Counted from the stretch's first letter, positions 11,307 through 23,218 are shown. The stretch: DNA of 64,000 nt from Volutella citrinella (GCA_034401135.1 JAWZSP010000008.1:2914001-2978000); one strand, 5' to 3'. The notes: generated from the letters alone by a model not told the origin. Numbers and translations: made by a program.

Positions 11307-12971
11307 ATGCCGGGCCCTGCCTTCATGTCTCTGCTGGACCAATCTCGCCACCGAGTCATCATCGTCGCGTCGCTAGCTGCCATCGTCTTCATCGCTGGCC
11401 AATATCTCGCAATGCTGTCGCTGTCGTCAACCTCGCTACTGGCGCTGCTATCAGTTGCCCCCATCGCATTCGCCACTAACAAGGACGATTGCAACGGGGG
11501 CGATTGCGGCATCATCAGCTTGCACTGGCATGCCCCGGCCCAGACCGACATCAACAACCTCACCAAGGCGCTGGACAGCAAGGGCACGAACGGCTTCATC
11601 TTTGATACCTCTGACACGCCCGACCACAAGTATGGCACCTACAACTGGTGCAACATGCCTCACGCCCGCAAGAAGGAGTACCGCAAGGTTGATGGCGACT
11701 TTGAGTTGAAATACGTCGAGGTGGTGAGTAGAGTCGCCCCGTGCAACCCTGGTCGGCGGACGAACTAACCAGACTCATAGATCCAAAGACACCACAAGCG
11801 CACCCCGTACGCTAGCAACGCATTCCCTGTCGAGCCGTACCGCTGGGACTGCGACGACCAGGGCCTCTTCTACTTTGGCCGCCCCTTCACCAAGAAGGGC
11901 AAGGAGACTGCCCAGTCGTACTGGACCGGCGTCACCTCTGACATCAACCCTTTTGTCCCCTCTGGATGGATCGGCTCATGCCAGTTCCCCCAAATCACCT
12001 CCCAGGGTCTGGACGATTCTTGGCAGCACGGAAGGGACCTGTACGAGCTCTACCACGACAAGCTCGACTTCCTGCCCGGCCGCAAGAAGGACTGGCGCAA
12101 AAAGGTCGTCTTCCGCGTCACCAACAACCAGATCACCAGCCAGGTTGCCGGCATGTTCATCAACGGCATGTTTGGAGAGACGGACTCTGTCCCACTCATG
12201 ATCCAGCAGGCGGGCATCGATAGCCTGGAGCCTCAGTACCCTTGCAGCTCCGCCAGCACCCTGTTCAACAAGATCAAGTCGTCGTCGAACCCCCAGTGGA
12301 AGGAGCGTCTGGACAAGGTGGCTGACGTCTACGCCGCCCTGGACGGCATCTCGGGCGTGCCCTACGACGACGGCGGTTTCCACGCCAGCTTCGACCACTA
12401 CTTTGACAACCTGTCCGCCCGACAGTGCCACAGCAAACCGCTTCCTTGCAAGGTGGTCAACGGCGGACAGTCGACGCGCCACTGCATTGACCAGGCCATG
12501 GCCGACACTGTCTACCGCATGGGCCAGTGGGAGTACTCGCAGATCTACCGAGACGCCCCTGACTCGCTGGCTGCCTCGGTTGCCTCGTACGGTGTCTGGG
12601 TTGCCGAGCTGGCTGCCCACCTTCGCGCCGCCATGGAGGGCCATCAGTCGACCCTGTACTTCCACAACTTTGCCCACGACGGCTCCATCAGCCGCCTGCT
12701 CAGCATCTTGCAGCTGGATGAGATGGTGTGGCCCGGAATGGGCAGCGAGATCATCTTTGAGCTTTACAAGAAGAAGCACCTGAAGAACGATGGCAGCGAA
12801 CTCAGCCCCAGTGGGTACTATATCCGCGTGCTCTGGGGCGGCCAGGTCTTCAGATCGTCTAACCCGAGCCTGGGTTCTATGGACATGCTGCCTATCAAGA
12901 CTCTACTGGACTATTTTGATGGTCTGGTTGGCAAGAATGCTGTCTCGGTCAAGAGCAAATGCTCTTCCTAG
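11307..12971 (+). CDS. Histidine acid phosphatase family protein, membrane-anchored or secreted
   Basis: This is a branch-2 histidine phosphatase, which cleaves phosphomonoesters through a phosphohistidine intermediate. ATG at 11307 gives MPGPAFMSLLDQSRHR, then a hydrophobic stretch at about residues 18-36 that could be a signal anchor, and a second one to about 55. One intron at 11724-11780 joins KYVEV to IQRHHKRTPYAS. The catalytic RHxxRTP-type motif reads RHHKRTP, the partner HD motif lies in HNFAHDGSISRLL near residue 430, and paired cysteines flank the C-terminal half. The spliced protein has 535 aa, longer than secreted phytases and closer to the lysosomal/2-phosphoxylose phosphatase-like group. 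The substrate is unknown. Exon 2 is strongly GC-biased at third positions, which suggests good expression. Confidence 0.88.
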
Positions 12972-13375
12972 ATCACAATAAGTAGTAGACCGACAAGACT
13001 TTGGGGGCCGTGTTTTGGTCTTTGCCGCACCTGGTTACAGAGTGCACTATAATTTTAATGTAATATGCTTGACCAGGCTTTGGATGGCCCACGAGAGCAT
13101 AATGAATGAGGTTGATTTTATATGAAATGATACTTTGCAATCGATCGTGCGTCCTCGCTTCTTGCATTGTGGAGCCGTCTGCATGTCATCGCCGATGCTG
13201 ACATTTTTACCGCTTCGAGGTTAGTGCACCTCCTCAACACCGGTGTGACCTGACCAGAAGCGTGTCTGCTGGCTGACAATGCTTCCCATCCTCATCATCT
13301 TCGCGAGATCTAGGATATCTGATAGGCCTACTGCCGTCCGGGACGTACCGTGTTGCCTGTCGAGTATCTTGTCCT
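12972..13375. other. Intergenic between phosphatase and bZIP gene
   Basis: About 400 bases contain the phosphatase 3' UTR and the bZIP promoter. A TTTATATGAAATGA stretch near 13116 is the only AT-rich element. No gene was seen. Confidence 0.4.
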
Positions 13376-14490
13376 ATGCAGCCGCAAGTCGCCGCCCTAT
13401 CCACTAGCTCGAGGGCCGCCGATGACGATGATGCAAAGCGGAAGCAGCGGAAGAAGCTTCAGAATCGACTGAACCAGCGAGCACACAGTAAGTACCCGAT
13501 GGATGACCCGCCAATGAAGCGCGCGGTCTTCGATGATCCTGGTTTAACTGACCCAACATAGGGCTTCGTGTGGGTAATGCCGTCAAAACTGACCCAACAA
13601 AGGCCGTGCGCCCCTACCAGACAACTCGGTGGAGACTGGATGAGTTGGAGTACGAAGACAGAAAGACCAACAACAAGGACAAGCAGGTGATCCACCAGAG
13701 GAAGGCTACAAGCCGCGAAGACGATGCCACTTGCAACAACACCTTCAACGTCAACCAGGAATGTAAGATTGCCGATGTTGAGCTCTGCGCTCGAGACATG
13801 GAGCTCTCAACGGCGTATGTGAGAATGGAATCATGTTCATCCCGTGTAACCTCTATTTCAGCCGACCATCTCTTGAACTTGGTCACATTCAACGCGTTTA
13901 GGGGCTTCTTCGCAAACAAGGTGATGCTGTCCCAGCTCTCCAAGCACCTGAAGCAACACTGTGGACAATACGAACCCATAAACGTCTTGGAATCGTCCCC
14001 AGTCCCCACCATTATGCTTTCCAAAGACACCAAACTGCCGCAATGTCTTCTTCCGACTAGGTTGCAGATGGAACGTCCTCATTCAACGTGGATAGATCTT
14101 GTCCCCTTCCCTCAGATGCGGGATAACCTCATCTTACGAGACGGAAACTTTGACCATTGGGACCTGATGAGAGACCTCATTGGGGATTTCCTTGAAGATA
14201 TCGTGGCTAGGAAATGGAAAGGTGCTGTCGTATCCAGCAACACACAACCTCAAATGCTTCCCGTTGAGGGGCTTGACGACGAGTTGACAACAAATAGGAG
14301 GGGCCTAGTGTTGTGGGGAGAGCCTCACCATCCAGGCAGCTGGGAGGCTACACCTACCTTTATGAAAAAGTGGGATTGGATAGTGAGGGGATGTGACGAG
14401 TTGGTGGTCTCTACTAATCGCTGGAGGGAATTGAGAGGCGAAGATCCGATTCCATTCACTGAGCCACCGACGACAGTCAGTCATCTGTAG
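13376..14490 (+). CDS. bZIP transcription factor with DUF3425 domain
   Basis: This is a predicted nuclear regulator. Exon 1 (13376-13487) encodes an acidic patch (AADDDDAK) and a bZIP basic region, KRKQRKKLQNRLNQRAHR, with the canonical N-x7-R spacing approximated by NRLNQRAHR. A 74-bp intron at 13488-13561 splits the codon after QRAH, and exon 2 resumes RLRVGNAVK. The C-terminal two thirds are DUF3425: HLLNLVTFNAFRGFF, TRLQMERPHSTWIDL, FPQMRDNL and the final KKWDWIVRGCDELV. This matches the fungal AP-1-like/DUF3425 group tied to stress and secondary metabolism. The protein is 346 aa. Oddly, no regular leucine heptads follow the basic region, so dimerisation may be weak or use DUF3425. Confidence 0.85.
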
Positions 14491-14804
14491 TGGCTGAAAA
14501 TAACATGAAGGGGCTGCAGTTCCTGTGTATCCCTTGAATATCATGCGTGACCCGGCGCTCAAGTGGTCCGATGGCCACTCAAGGCAATCGTCTTGTACTT
14601 GGCCAATTGCATGCATATTTGCGTTTCTCATTATCGTATTGGAACCGTGAATACGAGTCTCACGCGTTTTGCACCACCATTGGGTATAGGAACCACAGCA
14701 TCAGAGGTCTACTGAGGACACGAAAAAATCACCAGAGGCTCTCACCTCGGGTAGTAAACTAAGGCGATGGGATGTCAACATAGCATATCTCAACTCTTTA
14801 TTCT
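14491..14804. other. Gap between convergent bZIP and amidase genes
   Basis: Just over 300 bases hold the 3' UTRs of both genes. No other feature was recognised. Confidence 0.4.
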
Positions 14805-16581
14805 CTATGAAGACGGAAGCAATGATCTCGAATCATCTTCATCACCAAATGGCTCACTTCCCCGTGCCTTGGCCAGCGCAAAGGCATCCTCCCACACCTG
14901 CGGCTTACGCCTCAGCTCCCCATTAGCCGCCTCTGCATCGTAACCAAACTTGATCAAAGCAGCCTCGCTGCACCACTCTCCCGACGCCATGAGCCCCACG
15001 GGCACCGCTCCCACCGTGTCCTGGTCCGCCACCGAGCCCGCACCCTTCTGGCCCTCGGGAACCACGTACCCAGCGGGCACGCTGATGGATGGCAGACCAC
15101 AAAAGTTGCCAATCCACACGTACGCCATGCTGTCGAGCGTCATGTTGCTATCGTTGAGGCCAAACTTGAGCTCGCCCTTCCCGCCGCGAATGGGCGCGCC
15201 GGGGTTCGCGGTCGTCGGCGTCACGATGACCATGCCCGGATACGTCTCCCAGAGGTACGCGAGGTGTCGCATCAGCAGGCCGCGCAGCTTCTGGCACAGC
15301 AGGTAATCGGTGGACGGCGAGGTGCGGCCGAGAGCGAGCAGGATCTTGTTGGCGGCAGTGACGCCCTTTGGGTCGGCGAGCGTGCCGGCGTCGGTCAGGA
15401 CGGTGAGGGCGTGGGCCATCTGTCCTTCGGCGATGTACGGAATTTCGATGTCGACCACGGCGTAGCCATACTTGCTCGTGAGCCGTTCGACGGAGTTGTT
15501 GAACAGCTGTTGAACCCCGGGATGTGCGCGTTGGATCCATTTCCTGTAGATGCCGAGCAGCTTTGGCGCTGGCGGCGTTGGCTGGAGAGCCAAGGGCGGA
15601 TAGCGAGTCGACGAATGGGGCTCGGCAACTGTCTTGTATAGGACTTCCAGAGATTTCATGTCAGCGGCGAGGGGTCCTTGGACAGCGCAGGTGGGCGAAT
15701 GGTTCACCCCGGGGAGCATGGATATGCGGGCGTGCGTGGGCTTGATGCCGAAGAGGGAGCAATACGAGGACGGGATCCGGATACTGCCGCCGCCGTCGCT
15801 GCCTAGGGCAATGGGAATGAGGCCGAGGCTCACGGCGGACGCTGCGCCTGACGAGCTCCCGCCTGGGTAATATTTCTTGTTGTGAGGATTGATGGGCGTG
15901 CCGCATTTGGGGTTATTTCCGGTGGTGTCTAACAACTCGTCAGTCAAGTCTTGAAGATGGTTTTCGTCGGAACATACCCAGACCAAACTCGTGCATAGAA
16001 CACTTTCCCAGGAGTACCGCGCCTGCGTCGATGAGCTTCTGGGCAGCCCAGCTCGTGACTTGATCCTCGCCGGGTTTGTTGGAGAACACGGCATCAGTTC
16101 CTACGTTGGTTGGATACCCGGCCACGTCGTAGTCGTCCTTGACACCCGCCGGCACACCATCCAGCATGCCCAGCGGCCGGCCTTCTTTGTAGCGAATGGT
16201 TGACTCTTCTGCAGCTTTTCGCACGAGGTCCTCTCGCGAGTAGATCCAGGCCTCTGAGTATTTCCCAACTTTCCCCTTGTCGCGTCGAATCAGTGGGAGC
16301 AGCGCCAGAGCAACATCGGTCGGGGTGACCTCGCCGGACAGGTACAGCGCATGGTAATCGGCGACAGAATAGTACATCGTCTTCTCTGTCGGCGTCGGAG
16401 GCGCCTCAAAAGCGGCTTCATCGGGCGACGCCTCATCAGCCTTGGCGGATGTGTCTTCTCGCGGAACGATTGTTGGCTCGTACCATGGCGCAGAATCCTC
16501 AATCTCGTGTAGGATTTTGCGCAGGCTGCCAAAGCCAGCCGTGTGCCAGACGATTTTCTGGAGTGGCCGCAGCAGTTCCAT
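14805..16581 (-). CDS. Amidase signature family hydrolase
   Basis: This amidase-signature enzyme hydrolyses C-N bonds of amides using a Ser-cisSer-Lys triad. I chose the ATG at 16581 (MELLRPLQKIVWHTAGF); the frame continues upstream for a few codons without an ATG, so a further 5' exon is possible. An intron at 15929-15977 joins HEFGLG to DTTGNN. The catalytic Lys lies in DGVPAGVKDDYD, and the glycine/serine-rich signature reads GGSSSGAASAVSLG followed by ALGSDGGGSIRIPSSYC. The C-terminal part (MAYVWIGNFCGLPSISVPAGYV) is also typical. The spliced length is 575 aa, normal for fungal amidases. The N-terminus is somewhat hydrophobic but no clear signal peptide is seen. The substrate is unknown. 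Confidence 0.9.
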
Positions 16582-18047
16582 ACTGTGGACGGTCAGCAGC
16601 AGCACGTACCATCGCCCCGGATCAATGGCAATTGCTCACAGGAAAGCCGCAACGACGAGGACGAGGCCGCTCAGAATCGGGGTGGGCGGATTTTTTGGCT
16701 CGTATGGCGTCGAGGGCCTAGACGACGATGATCAGATCAGCGCCCTGCGTGTGATTCTCGTGGGGATCCATTTGGTGCTGGGCTACCATTTTTGTGGCTC
16801 TGGATAGTTGAAGAATCGGCTCTGCCGATTGGCCTTGACCTTGTCTGGCTCCATTGTCGCACTTGAAGCCGATGTCGATTTCATCCGCCGTCCAGGACGT
16901 GCCAACGTGCCCTTCCAGCGTCAATGGGGGGTCAGCGCCGTATTTATTGATGTTGCGTCGTCAGCGTGCGTTTCGAACACACGTCCCGCCGGCTAGCTCG
17001 GAGATGATTAGCGTGAGCGGGGGCCGCGGCCCGCCGAGGCTCATTGGTAAACCCCCTGTAAGACATCCAATCGCACAGCGGCCAATGAGGGGGTGAATCG
17101 GAGACTTCTTGCCTGCCAGGGACTGGTGAAGCGCTATGGCCCTGGGAAGACGGGACTGAAACTTAGAAGATGCTCCGACGGAGCGTTTGGGCTACCGGCT
17201 TCCACGCGGCTGTACATGGGTGCCTCTATTGCCAAACACTCCTGCCATCAGGGCTGGGTAGCTATCGGAGAATGCCGGGAGGGACATGCAATACCATCAG
17301 GTCAATTCGTGATGTGTCTCAATCTAGGAATCAGCACGCCCAGGTGTGGCACCCACCAATGCGACCATCATCAAGAAGCACATGTCAGGCCTTTGGTGTG
17401 CCTGACCCCGCACTTTGCGTAGTAGTCAACATCTCCCAATGGATTTGTCTCGTGCTGCCTACCGAACAGGACAGTCATCCAGCCAGCTTTTTCCTGGTGC
17501 ACTTGCATTGCGGACAGTGTAGTCCGGGTGGTATCTATTCCACACATGTCACCAAGGGTGAGCGTCACTGCACTAATATGTATGTTGTCTGCCTCTCATA
17601 TCTCGTCTCCAGCAAGGCCACCTCATCCAACCTGCCTCGTGCCCCACCATTGCTGGCTCTTCGGCAAGGGAACTGCTCAGATCAGCACCCGCCGTCAGGC
17701 TAGAGCCCTAGGGGGAACACAGAGAGTGTTGGATGGGATGTTCTGGGAGGTTTTAATTGGGTGTTCTCATTCAACGACATGGAAGAAGAAACATCTAAGC
17801 AACTAGATAATAAGAGGCCTCATATCCTTGCATGATTGATCTATACCCTCGACTGTGCTACATCCGACTGATCCTCCGTGCAACATTTAACCCCTTCGCG
17901 CGTCTTCTCGTCGTACACTCCCATAGTACCCCTCTGCTCTTATCCTGTACGGTCCAGAAAGCAACCTGCGAAAGGTGTTCTTTGAAGTCGTTTCGCTGGA
18001 CAAAGGTGCTAGTCTCCCCAATTCCGTGCCACTTTCGCTCTTCCTTT
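16582..18047. other. Intergenic 1.47 kb, no supported gene
   Basis: It holds the amidase promoter and the metalloprotease 3' region. A plus-strand ORF at 17170-17703 is stop-free for 177 codons but shows no domain and no protein-like composition. Two overlapping minus-strand ORFs are equally unconvincing. A possible extra 5' exon of the amidase could lie at 16625-16720. Confidence 0.4.
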
Positions 18048-19393
18048 TCATACCTCCTCTTTGCCGGGCTCCTCTTCGTTGTTTCCTCCCTCTTGCTTGT
18101 TGCCACCTTGCTCAGGCCACTCATCACCTGAGACGGCACCCACATGGTCAGTCTTGAAAGAATTGACCTGTTCTTCGATGCGTTGAGACACTTCCTTGGG
18201 GTTTCTGAGCTCGTCCTCCGTCATGTCGCGGAAGTCCAACATGATATGCTGGTCCTTGAAGCCCATGGGATCAATAGGCCTGGGAATGATTTTCGTCTGG
18301 CGGTAGAAGTAGAGGCTGTTGGCGAGCCAGGCATAACTGTCGGCGTTGGTCGTGGCCCACCCAGTGCCGCGCTTCTTCGTCGCAAGTTGGTGAACCAACC
18401 ATGGGCCGTACGCACCAGGGCGGTTGTCCGCTTCTCCATTGGAAGCCCCCCTCTCGCCTGGGGGATACTTTTCGTCATTGACTGTAAAGACACATGCGTT
18501 AGTTACCTGCGTTGTGTATAGCTGCATTTTCATCCTTGCTCTACTCACTGTGTGGTTGATCTCCTGCCACAGCATTGAGATGCATCATTTCGTGCAAGAT
18601 AGTTCGGCCCATGTTGTGATGATATCGAGCGTCCTCGGCCTTCACTATGCTACCCCCGTGAATTGATTCTTTGAGCTCCTTTGACTTTTGTTTGAGAGTG
18701 ACTGAATCGTGAAAGGCCTCGCAAAGCCCGATGTAGGACAGCGTGTCTCCTGTCTCGTCTTTGGGGCTCAAGGCGAACCCAATGACGGATTTCCCTTGCT
18801 TCTTTGCTTGTACACATGTATCGTGGCTTTTCTTGCAGCCCACAATTAGTTGCTTCGAACCTCCTTCGAACGCCGCCGCACGACCAAAGTTTGCTGAGTT
18901 TCTCTGCTTAGATTATCATTCAGCTGAAACATGAAGACGGAAACGCACCTTCGACCCTTTTCCTGTAGGTGATTTGTTCCCCGTTAGCACCAATGTTCTT
19001 GACCTTTTTGTCCAATTCATTGCCCATATAAAGCTTCCAGATCTCTTCCTCGAATATGTGAGTATTTGCTGGTCCGTTCGTGAGCGCTTGGTCGGCCAGG
19101 TCGATTGCGTCAGTGACTGCCCTCAGAACTCTTTTCTGATCGACCCCGCTGCAGGTTTTCTCGAAAATAACGTTGTACTTTTTGCCAGCGTGAAGCTTTT
19201 TCAACAGATCTTTGCACTTCTGCGTCGGCTTTGTCAAGTCCCAGCAATCGTAGGGAACTCCGACGCCGGTAACTTTGAACTTCCCATCAGCATCGCTTTC
19301 GGGAACCTGACGAGCGTGTAGGTCATTCACGGGTGATGCACTGGCGATGCGTCCGATTGCAAGCCCGAGAAGTAAAAATGACGAAGAATGCAT
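18048..19393 (-). CDS. Secreted zinc metalloendopeptidase (HExxH, aspzincin/M35-like)
   Basis: This is a secreted protease of the aspzincin type. ATG at 19393 gives a signal peptide (MHSSSFLLLGLAIGRIASA), followed by a propeptide-like stretch with LHARQVPES. Introns at 18894-18948 and 18482-18548 are fixed by frame; with the first acceptor candidate (18904) the frame breaks. The zinc site is TILHEMMHLNAVAGD, around residue 250. About 50 residues on, GPWLVHQLATK and NADSYAWLANSLYF match the segment that follows the site in M35-like fungal proteases. The predicted protein has 407 aa with a hydrophilic Glu/Gly-rich tail. A GTxxxD third ligand is not obvious; the Asp of VAGD or NADS may serve. 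A TATAAAAG box lies about 100 bp upstream of the ATG. The neighbour at 20183-21551 runs the same way. Confidence 0.85.
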
Positions 19394-20182
19394 GTTTTAG
19401 GGATGCTGTAGCGGGAGATGGGCAGTGAGATTCGAATCTTGTAATGAGGTGTTAGCTACTCAGATAATCCACGAGGGAAGCAGTCGGGCTTTTATACACT
19501 TCGCAAGCCTCGTAAACTGAACCATGACGCGTGGAAAGCTGCTTAGCCATCTGCGTAGGTCCTGGAGAATTCCGAGATTTCTTGCTCGGGAGTTTGAACA
19601 ATGCGCTCTACTCCGCCTTCTTGCGATGTGTTATATTTAGAAGTGACGATCAAGTTTCTCCGTTTTCGCAAGGCATTTCAACAAGTCGCGTTGGAATTGC
19701 CAAAAGGGGCATCAAACCAAAAGGCATTCACACTACATTGTCGAGGGGATCTAAAGCCTGTTGTTTATGTGAGACCTGTGGATATGTGCGCAGCATTGAG
19801 CTCGATTAGGGCGGGGCATCACCTTGACCCAGTGAGCAAGCCACTTCCCTATGCACGCGCGCACCATGGAACTGAAATGGAGAGACCAAGACATATTTAA
19901 TTCACCCATTCCGCGCCCTGTGTGGCGGTGCAGTCGCGACGTAGAATCCATGGCTTTGGACCCAACCCCACCTTGGAGCCCAACCGACGTGCCAAAGCGA
20001 CACACAAGCGAAGTACACGATTGTCTGGCGACGCTGACAATATCCCTAGAATATTGGCAGCAGCAGATTGGTAGACTGTTTGAGAGCCCCTGGCAGTGCT
20101 ATGGTGTCCCTGTAGTCACTAAGCAGAAGCAGGGGTCGGATCAATGGAGGGCGAGTGTGGAAAGTAATTCATCGTCTCCGTG
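19394..20182. other. Intergenic, metalloprotease promoter side
   Basis: About 790 bases include the metalloprotease promoter and the 3' region of the next gene. ORFs in both directions have no domain. Confidence 0.4.
19489..19496 (-). promoter_or_regulatory. TATA box of the metalloprotease gene
   Basis: The minus strand reads TATAAAAG, about 95 bases upstream of the ATG at 19393, a good distance for a TATA element with a short 5' UTR. Confidence 0.55.
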
Positions 20183-21551
20183 TTACCCTGCCTTGGTGCA
20201 TTCATCCTTGGTAGCCAACCCAGGGTTCCCCTCCGTCGACGGCATAGCAATGTTATCAATATCCGATGCGTGGCCTTCCGCAAAGAATGCAAGAACTCCG
20301 CCTCCGATAGTCAACCGAGCTTCCTCATTGTACCACTGGAACTGGTAGCCAGTTGGAAACTCCCACGCCTCCCTATTCGGATCCGGGCCGAAGTCGATAC
20401 CGCCAACCATGCCCGCCAACCATTTCTCTGGTTGGAGGTAGCATTCTGTCTGCTTGTATACCCAGTCAAAGTCTTTCTGAGAATTGAAATCCATGTGCAG
20501 TGGGTTTTTCTGATCCTGCACGACGAATCCCTTGAAGTCAATGCCCCCCTTGTCAAACGCGTACCGGTTCCATTGCGTGTTGCGTCGGCGCAATTTCTGG
20601 TTCGATTCTGTTGCTGGACCAGGGCCAAAGCCAATGCGGAACCTTGGCGTGTCCGATTCCCTGGGGTCCATAGCAAAATGCATGTCTATACCTCTGTGAG
20701 TCAGGCCAAAGACGGGAGTAGTATAGCCCTTTTCCCGCTTAGCATGACCACCGGGCATGGATCCCTCCCAGTCGCCGATATGGCGTACTTCGGTGCCAAA
20801 TATCTCGGACACGGCATCTTCGAGATCTCTTTTAGCATTGGAAGGTCGACCCAGCTGGTGGGACGAAGGGGGGCGGGATTCGGCACTGGCAATGAACTCA
20901 ATGAGGTCGCGTACCTTGCCAGCCCACTCGTAGGTAGTAAAGGCGGCTGAACCCAGAGCAAAAACACTCGCGCAGGCTCCAACAATGCATTTGAACAAGT
21001 TTTTAGCTTCCTTTGTGTCCGAATGGTCTTGGCAGTCTTCATACATGCTCCACAGGCCAACTCCAAACAAGAAAGTATGTGCTGTGGCCCAAGCGGCCAA
21101 GGATGCCTTCTTTCGAAACTCACTAGTCGTGGCACGCTCGGTAAGGTCACTTGTTTTCCCTAAGTGGATTCTTGTCAGAATATTCTTTGTATTTGCATCT
21201 TTAAATAGGATTGTTCACTGAGGACAACGTACCAGTGTCCGTAGATTCTTGATTCGTGCTGACGGAATCCCTGATACCCACAGCTTTGATAGACGGGAGG
21301 TTTTCAATTAGAGATGAAGGGTTATCATCCATGTGGTGCTCTACCAAAGCGATTGTGCCAGGCTTGTGCTGTAGATGTGAGGGGAAGATAAGTCCTAGAG
21401 TGAGGAGGAGATTCCACACAACTAGGAAAGCGATGATGATGAATGCAGACCGCACCCAGCGACGAAACCTCCTTCGTTCCTTGAGGCTGAAGAAGTCGGC
21501 TGGCTCAGTCTCAAGTGACTGATAATCCTTGAGGGGAGTGTGAGTCTTCAT
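20183..21551 (-). CDS. Membrane-anchored protein with dibasic cleavage sites, unknown family
   Basis: I do not recognise this family. ATG at 21551 starts a 34-residue basic cytosolic tail (KERRRFRRWVR), then one strong transmembrane helix at about residues 35-56 (AFIIIAFLVVWNLLLTLGLIF). A 73-bp intron at 21160-21232 joins QESTDTG to KTSDLTERATTSEF. Two more hydrophobic stretches follow, THTFLFGVGLWSM and CIVGACASVFALGSAAF, at about residues 135-185. Two Lys-Arg sites follow, NAKRDLEDAV and HAKREKGYTT, as seen in Kex2 substrates. The C-terminal globular part is rich in Phe, Trp and Asp (GIDMHFAMDP, KDFDWVYKQTECYL). The total is 431 aa. Topology and dibasic sites suggest a precursor that releases a lumenal or secreted C-terminal fragment, but that is inference. 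It sits upstream of, and co-oriented with, the metalloprotease. Confidence 0.75.
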
Positions 21552-22621
21552 GGCTGTATCGAGAAGCGTTTAGAGATGGTTGTGGTGGCTGGGTTGTGAA
21601 TGAGCGAGGATTGTTGTCCATGTCTATGTTTTGTCAAAGAGAACGTTCCGGACTTATAACCAATGCTAAGAAGGCTCTTGAAGACTCGTAAGGCTCGGAA
21701 TTAATCACGATTGCGGTTTGAATCACTCGTGTTGTTGGTCAGACGATATGAGCGTTGGTAAGATCAATGGCATCGTGGCCATCCTGTGCCAGTGCATATA
21801 CGAGCTGGCCCCAATTGAGAGAAGCTGATGCATGTTATTCTAGGAGAAGGATTTGACTGTTGGTTTCCTTGCAAGACATTCTTTCGCATCAAATGACTTG
21901 CTCCAAGTCGCATTCCCTATTCCCATAGGGGGCCGAGCCTCGTGAGGGTTGCCTGCGAGTCCGCAATGCGCTTCAAGCCAACTGTCGCAAAGCGATGCAA
22001 CTGGGTTAACCCCCATCATGTTTACGGAGGTGGGGGGTCACTGCAGAAACAGCGTGCCATCTGCATCTTATGTGCGTTTGATCTGCGCCTAGACTCTGAA
22101 ATGGTGACGGGGAGGATCCATCAAAGGATCCATCCAGTGTAGGATTAAAGACATTCGAATGCTTACTCGCAGATCTATATTTAACTCACAGGCAGATTGT
22201 TTGCTTGCTATCTTGTAATGGCTGCACGAGTAGGCCTATCTAAGATTGTTTGCTTGCTGCATTTTATCATGACTGCATCGGATTGGACGCAGGGCTCAAC
22301 TAGATCAGGCTCAGACAGGGAGCAAACAACATGCATAACCAGCACAAAAGGAAACATGGCGTGTCTGATGAATCTCCAGCTGAGGCCTGAGCGCAGCCCA
22401 CCTTATCAGTCTGTTGGTTTCGCTCAACGCATAAATGCGCTCGCCCCCACCCCTCCATTACACTGCTGCGCCCTTTTCAGTGCAGGACATCCCTTCTTGC
22501 ATGGCCTGAGGCATATTCCCTCAAAGTCCCGTAGCCTTGTTCTGAATTGCAACTGGCCTTATCACTCGCCCCAAGTCGCAGCCCACGGCTCCTTGAGTCC
22601 GTTCGTACTCGCGCAAGAAGA
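21552..22621. other. Intergenic 1.07 kb
   Basis: This is the shared promoter region of the divergent dibasic membrane protein gene and the small membrane protein gene. Short direct repeats of a GGATCCATC word lie near 22113-22136. No gene model was supported. Confidence 0.4.
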
Positions 22622-23218
22622 ATGAACGGCGACAATTTGAAGAACGACTCTGGTATGTTCGCCACGCCCATCTGCGCACAGCACCACGGTCATGCATGCT
22701 CACGAATTGAACAGCAAGGCGCCTAGGTGACCATGCAAGGCCTCGAAAGCCAGCCTGGTGGATCCTCAGCCTCTCCACGACCGACGCCTACGCGCTCTAC
22801 ACAACCGTCACATGGAGCGTTTTCCAATTCCTATTCGTCTATGCAATTTTGGTAGACAGGCGCTGGCAGGGCTGGAGCTCAGCAACTTTCAAGGACAAGT
22901 TTATCATCGTGAGCAGTGTTTTGCCTGTGGCTTGGGACGTTTATGCTGTGCCTAAGCTGGTAGCGAGCTGGCTTAGGTACACAAGAAGTTGAGGTGCCCC
23001 GGTCGAAACCTAAGATGGTTTGAACTGTCGTTCTACAGAGCGCTTGTTATATTGTCAAATTGTATCTCCATAATACTTGCATCCAGCACCGTCAGACTCA
23101 GGCCGCGTTTATGATCCTTGAGGCTCTAGTATTTCTCAATTTCGCCAAGGTGTTGCTACTACCAATTTGCGTAGTGTTTGCGTTCAAAAGTCGGTGCTCT
23201 GGCTTGAAGTTGTTCTAG
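22622..23218 (+). CDS. Small hypothetical membrane protein, short exons
   Basis: This gene is easily missed because exon 1 has only 31 bases: ATG at 22622 encodes MNGDNLKNDS, then a GTATGT intron at 22653-22726. Exon 2 encodes GDHARPRKPAWWILSLS and two hydrophobic segments (TVTWSVFQFLFVYAIL; KFIIVSSVLPVAWDVYAV). If exon 2 runs on, it stops at 22992, giving 98 aa. A phase-0 intron at 22960-23038 (GTAGCG...CTACAG) instead adds exon 3 with a third hydrophobic segment (FMILEALVFLNFAKVLLL) and a stop at 23218, giving 147 aa. A further hydrophobic frame (LEVVLAFVVRIVGYQ) overlaps the end in another frame, so the 3' end may be frameshifted. No family is recognised. Confidence 0.45.

Noticed and set aside
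17170..17703. 177-codon plus-strand ORF
   Set aside because: No recognisable domain, irregular composition, and it overlaps equally long frames on both strands.
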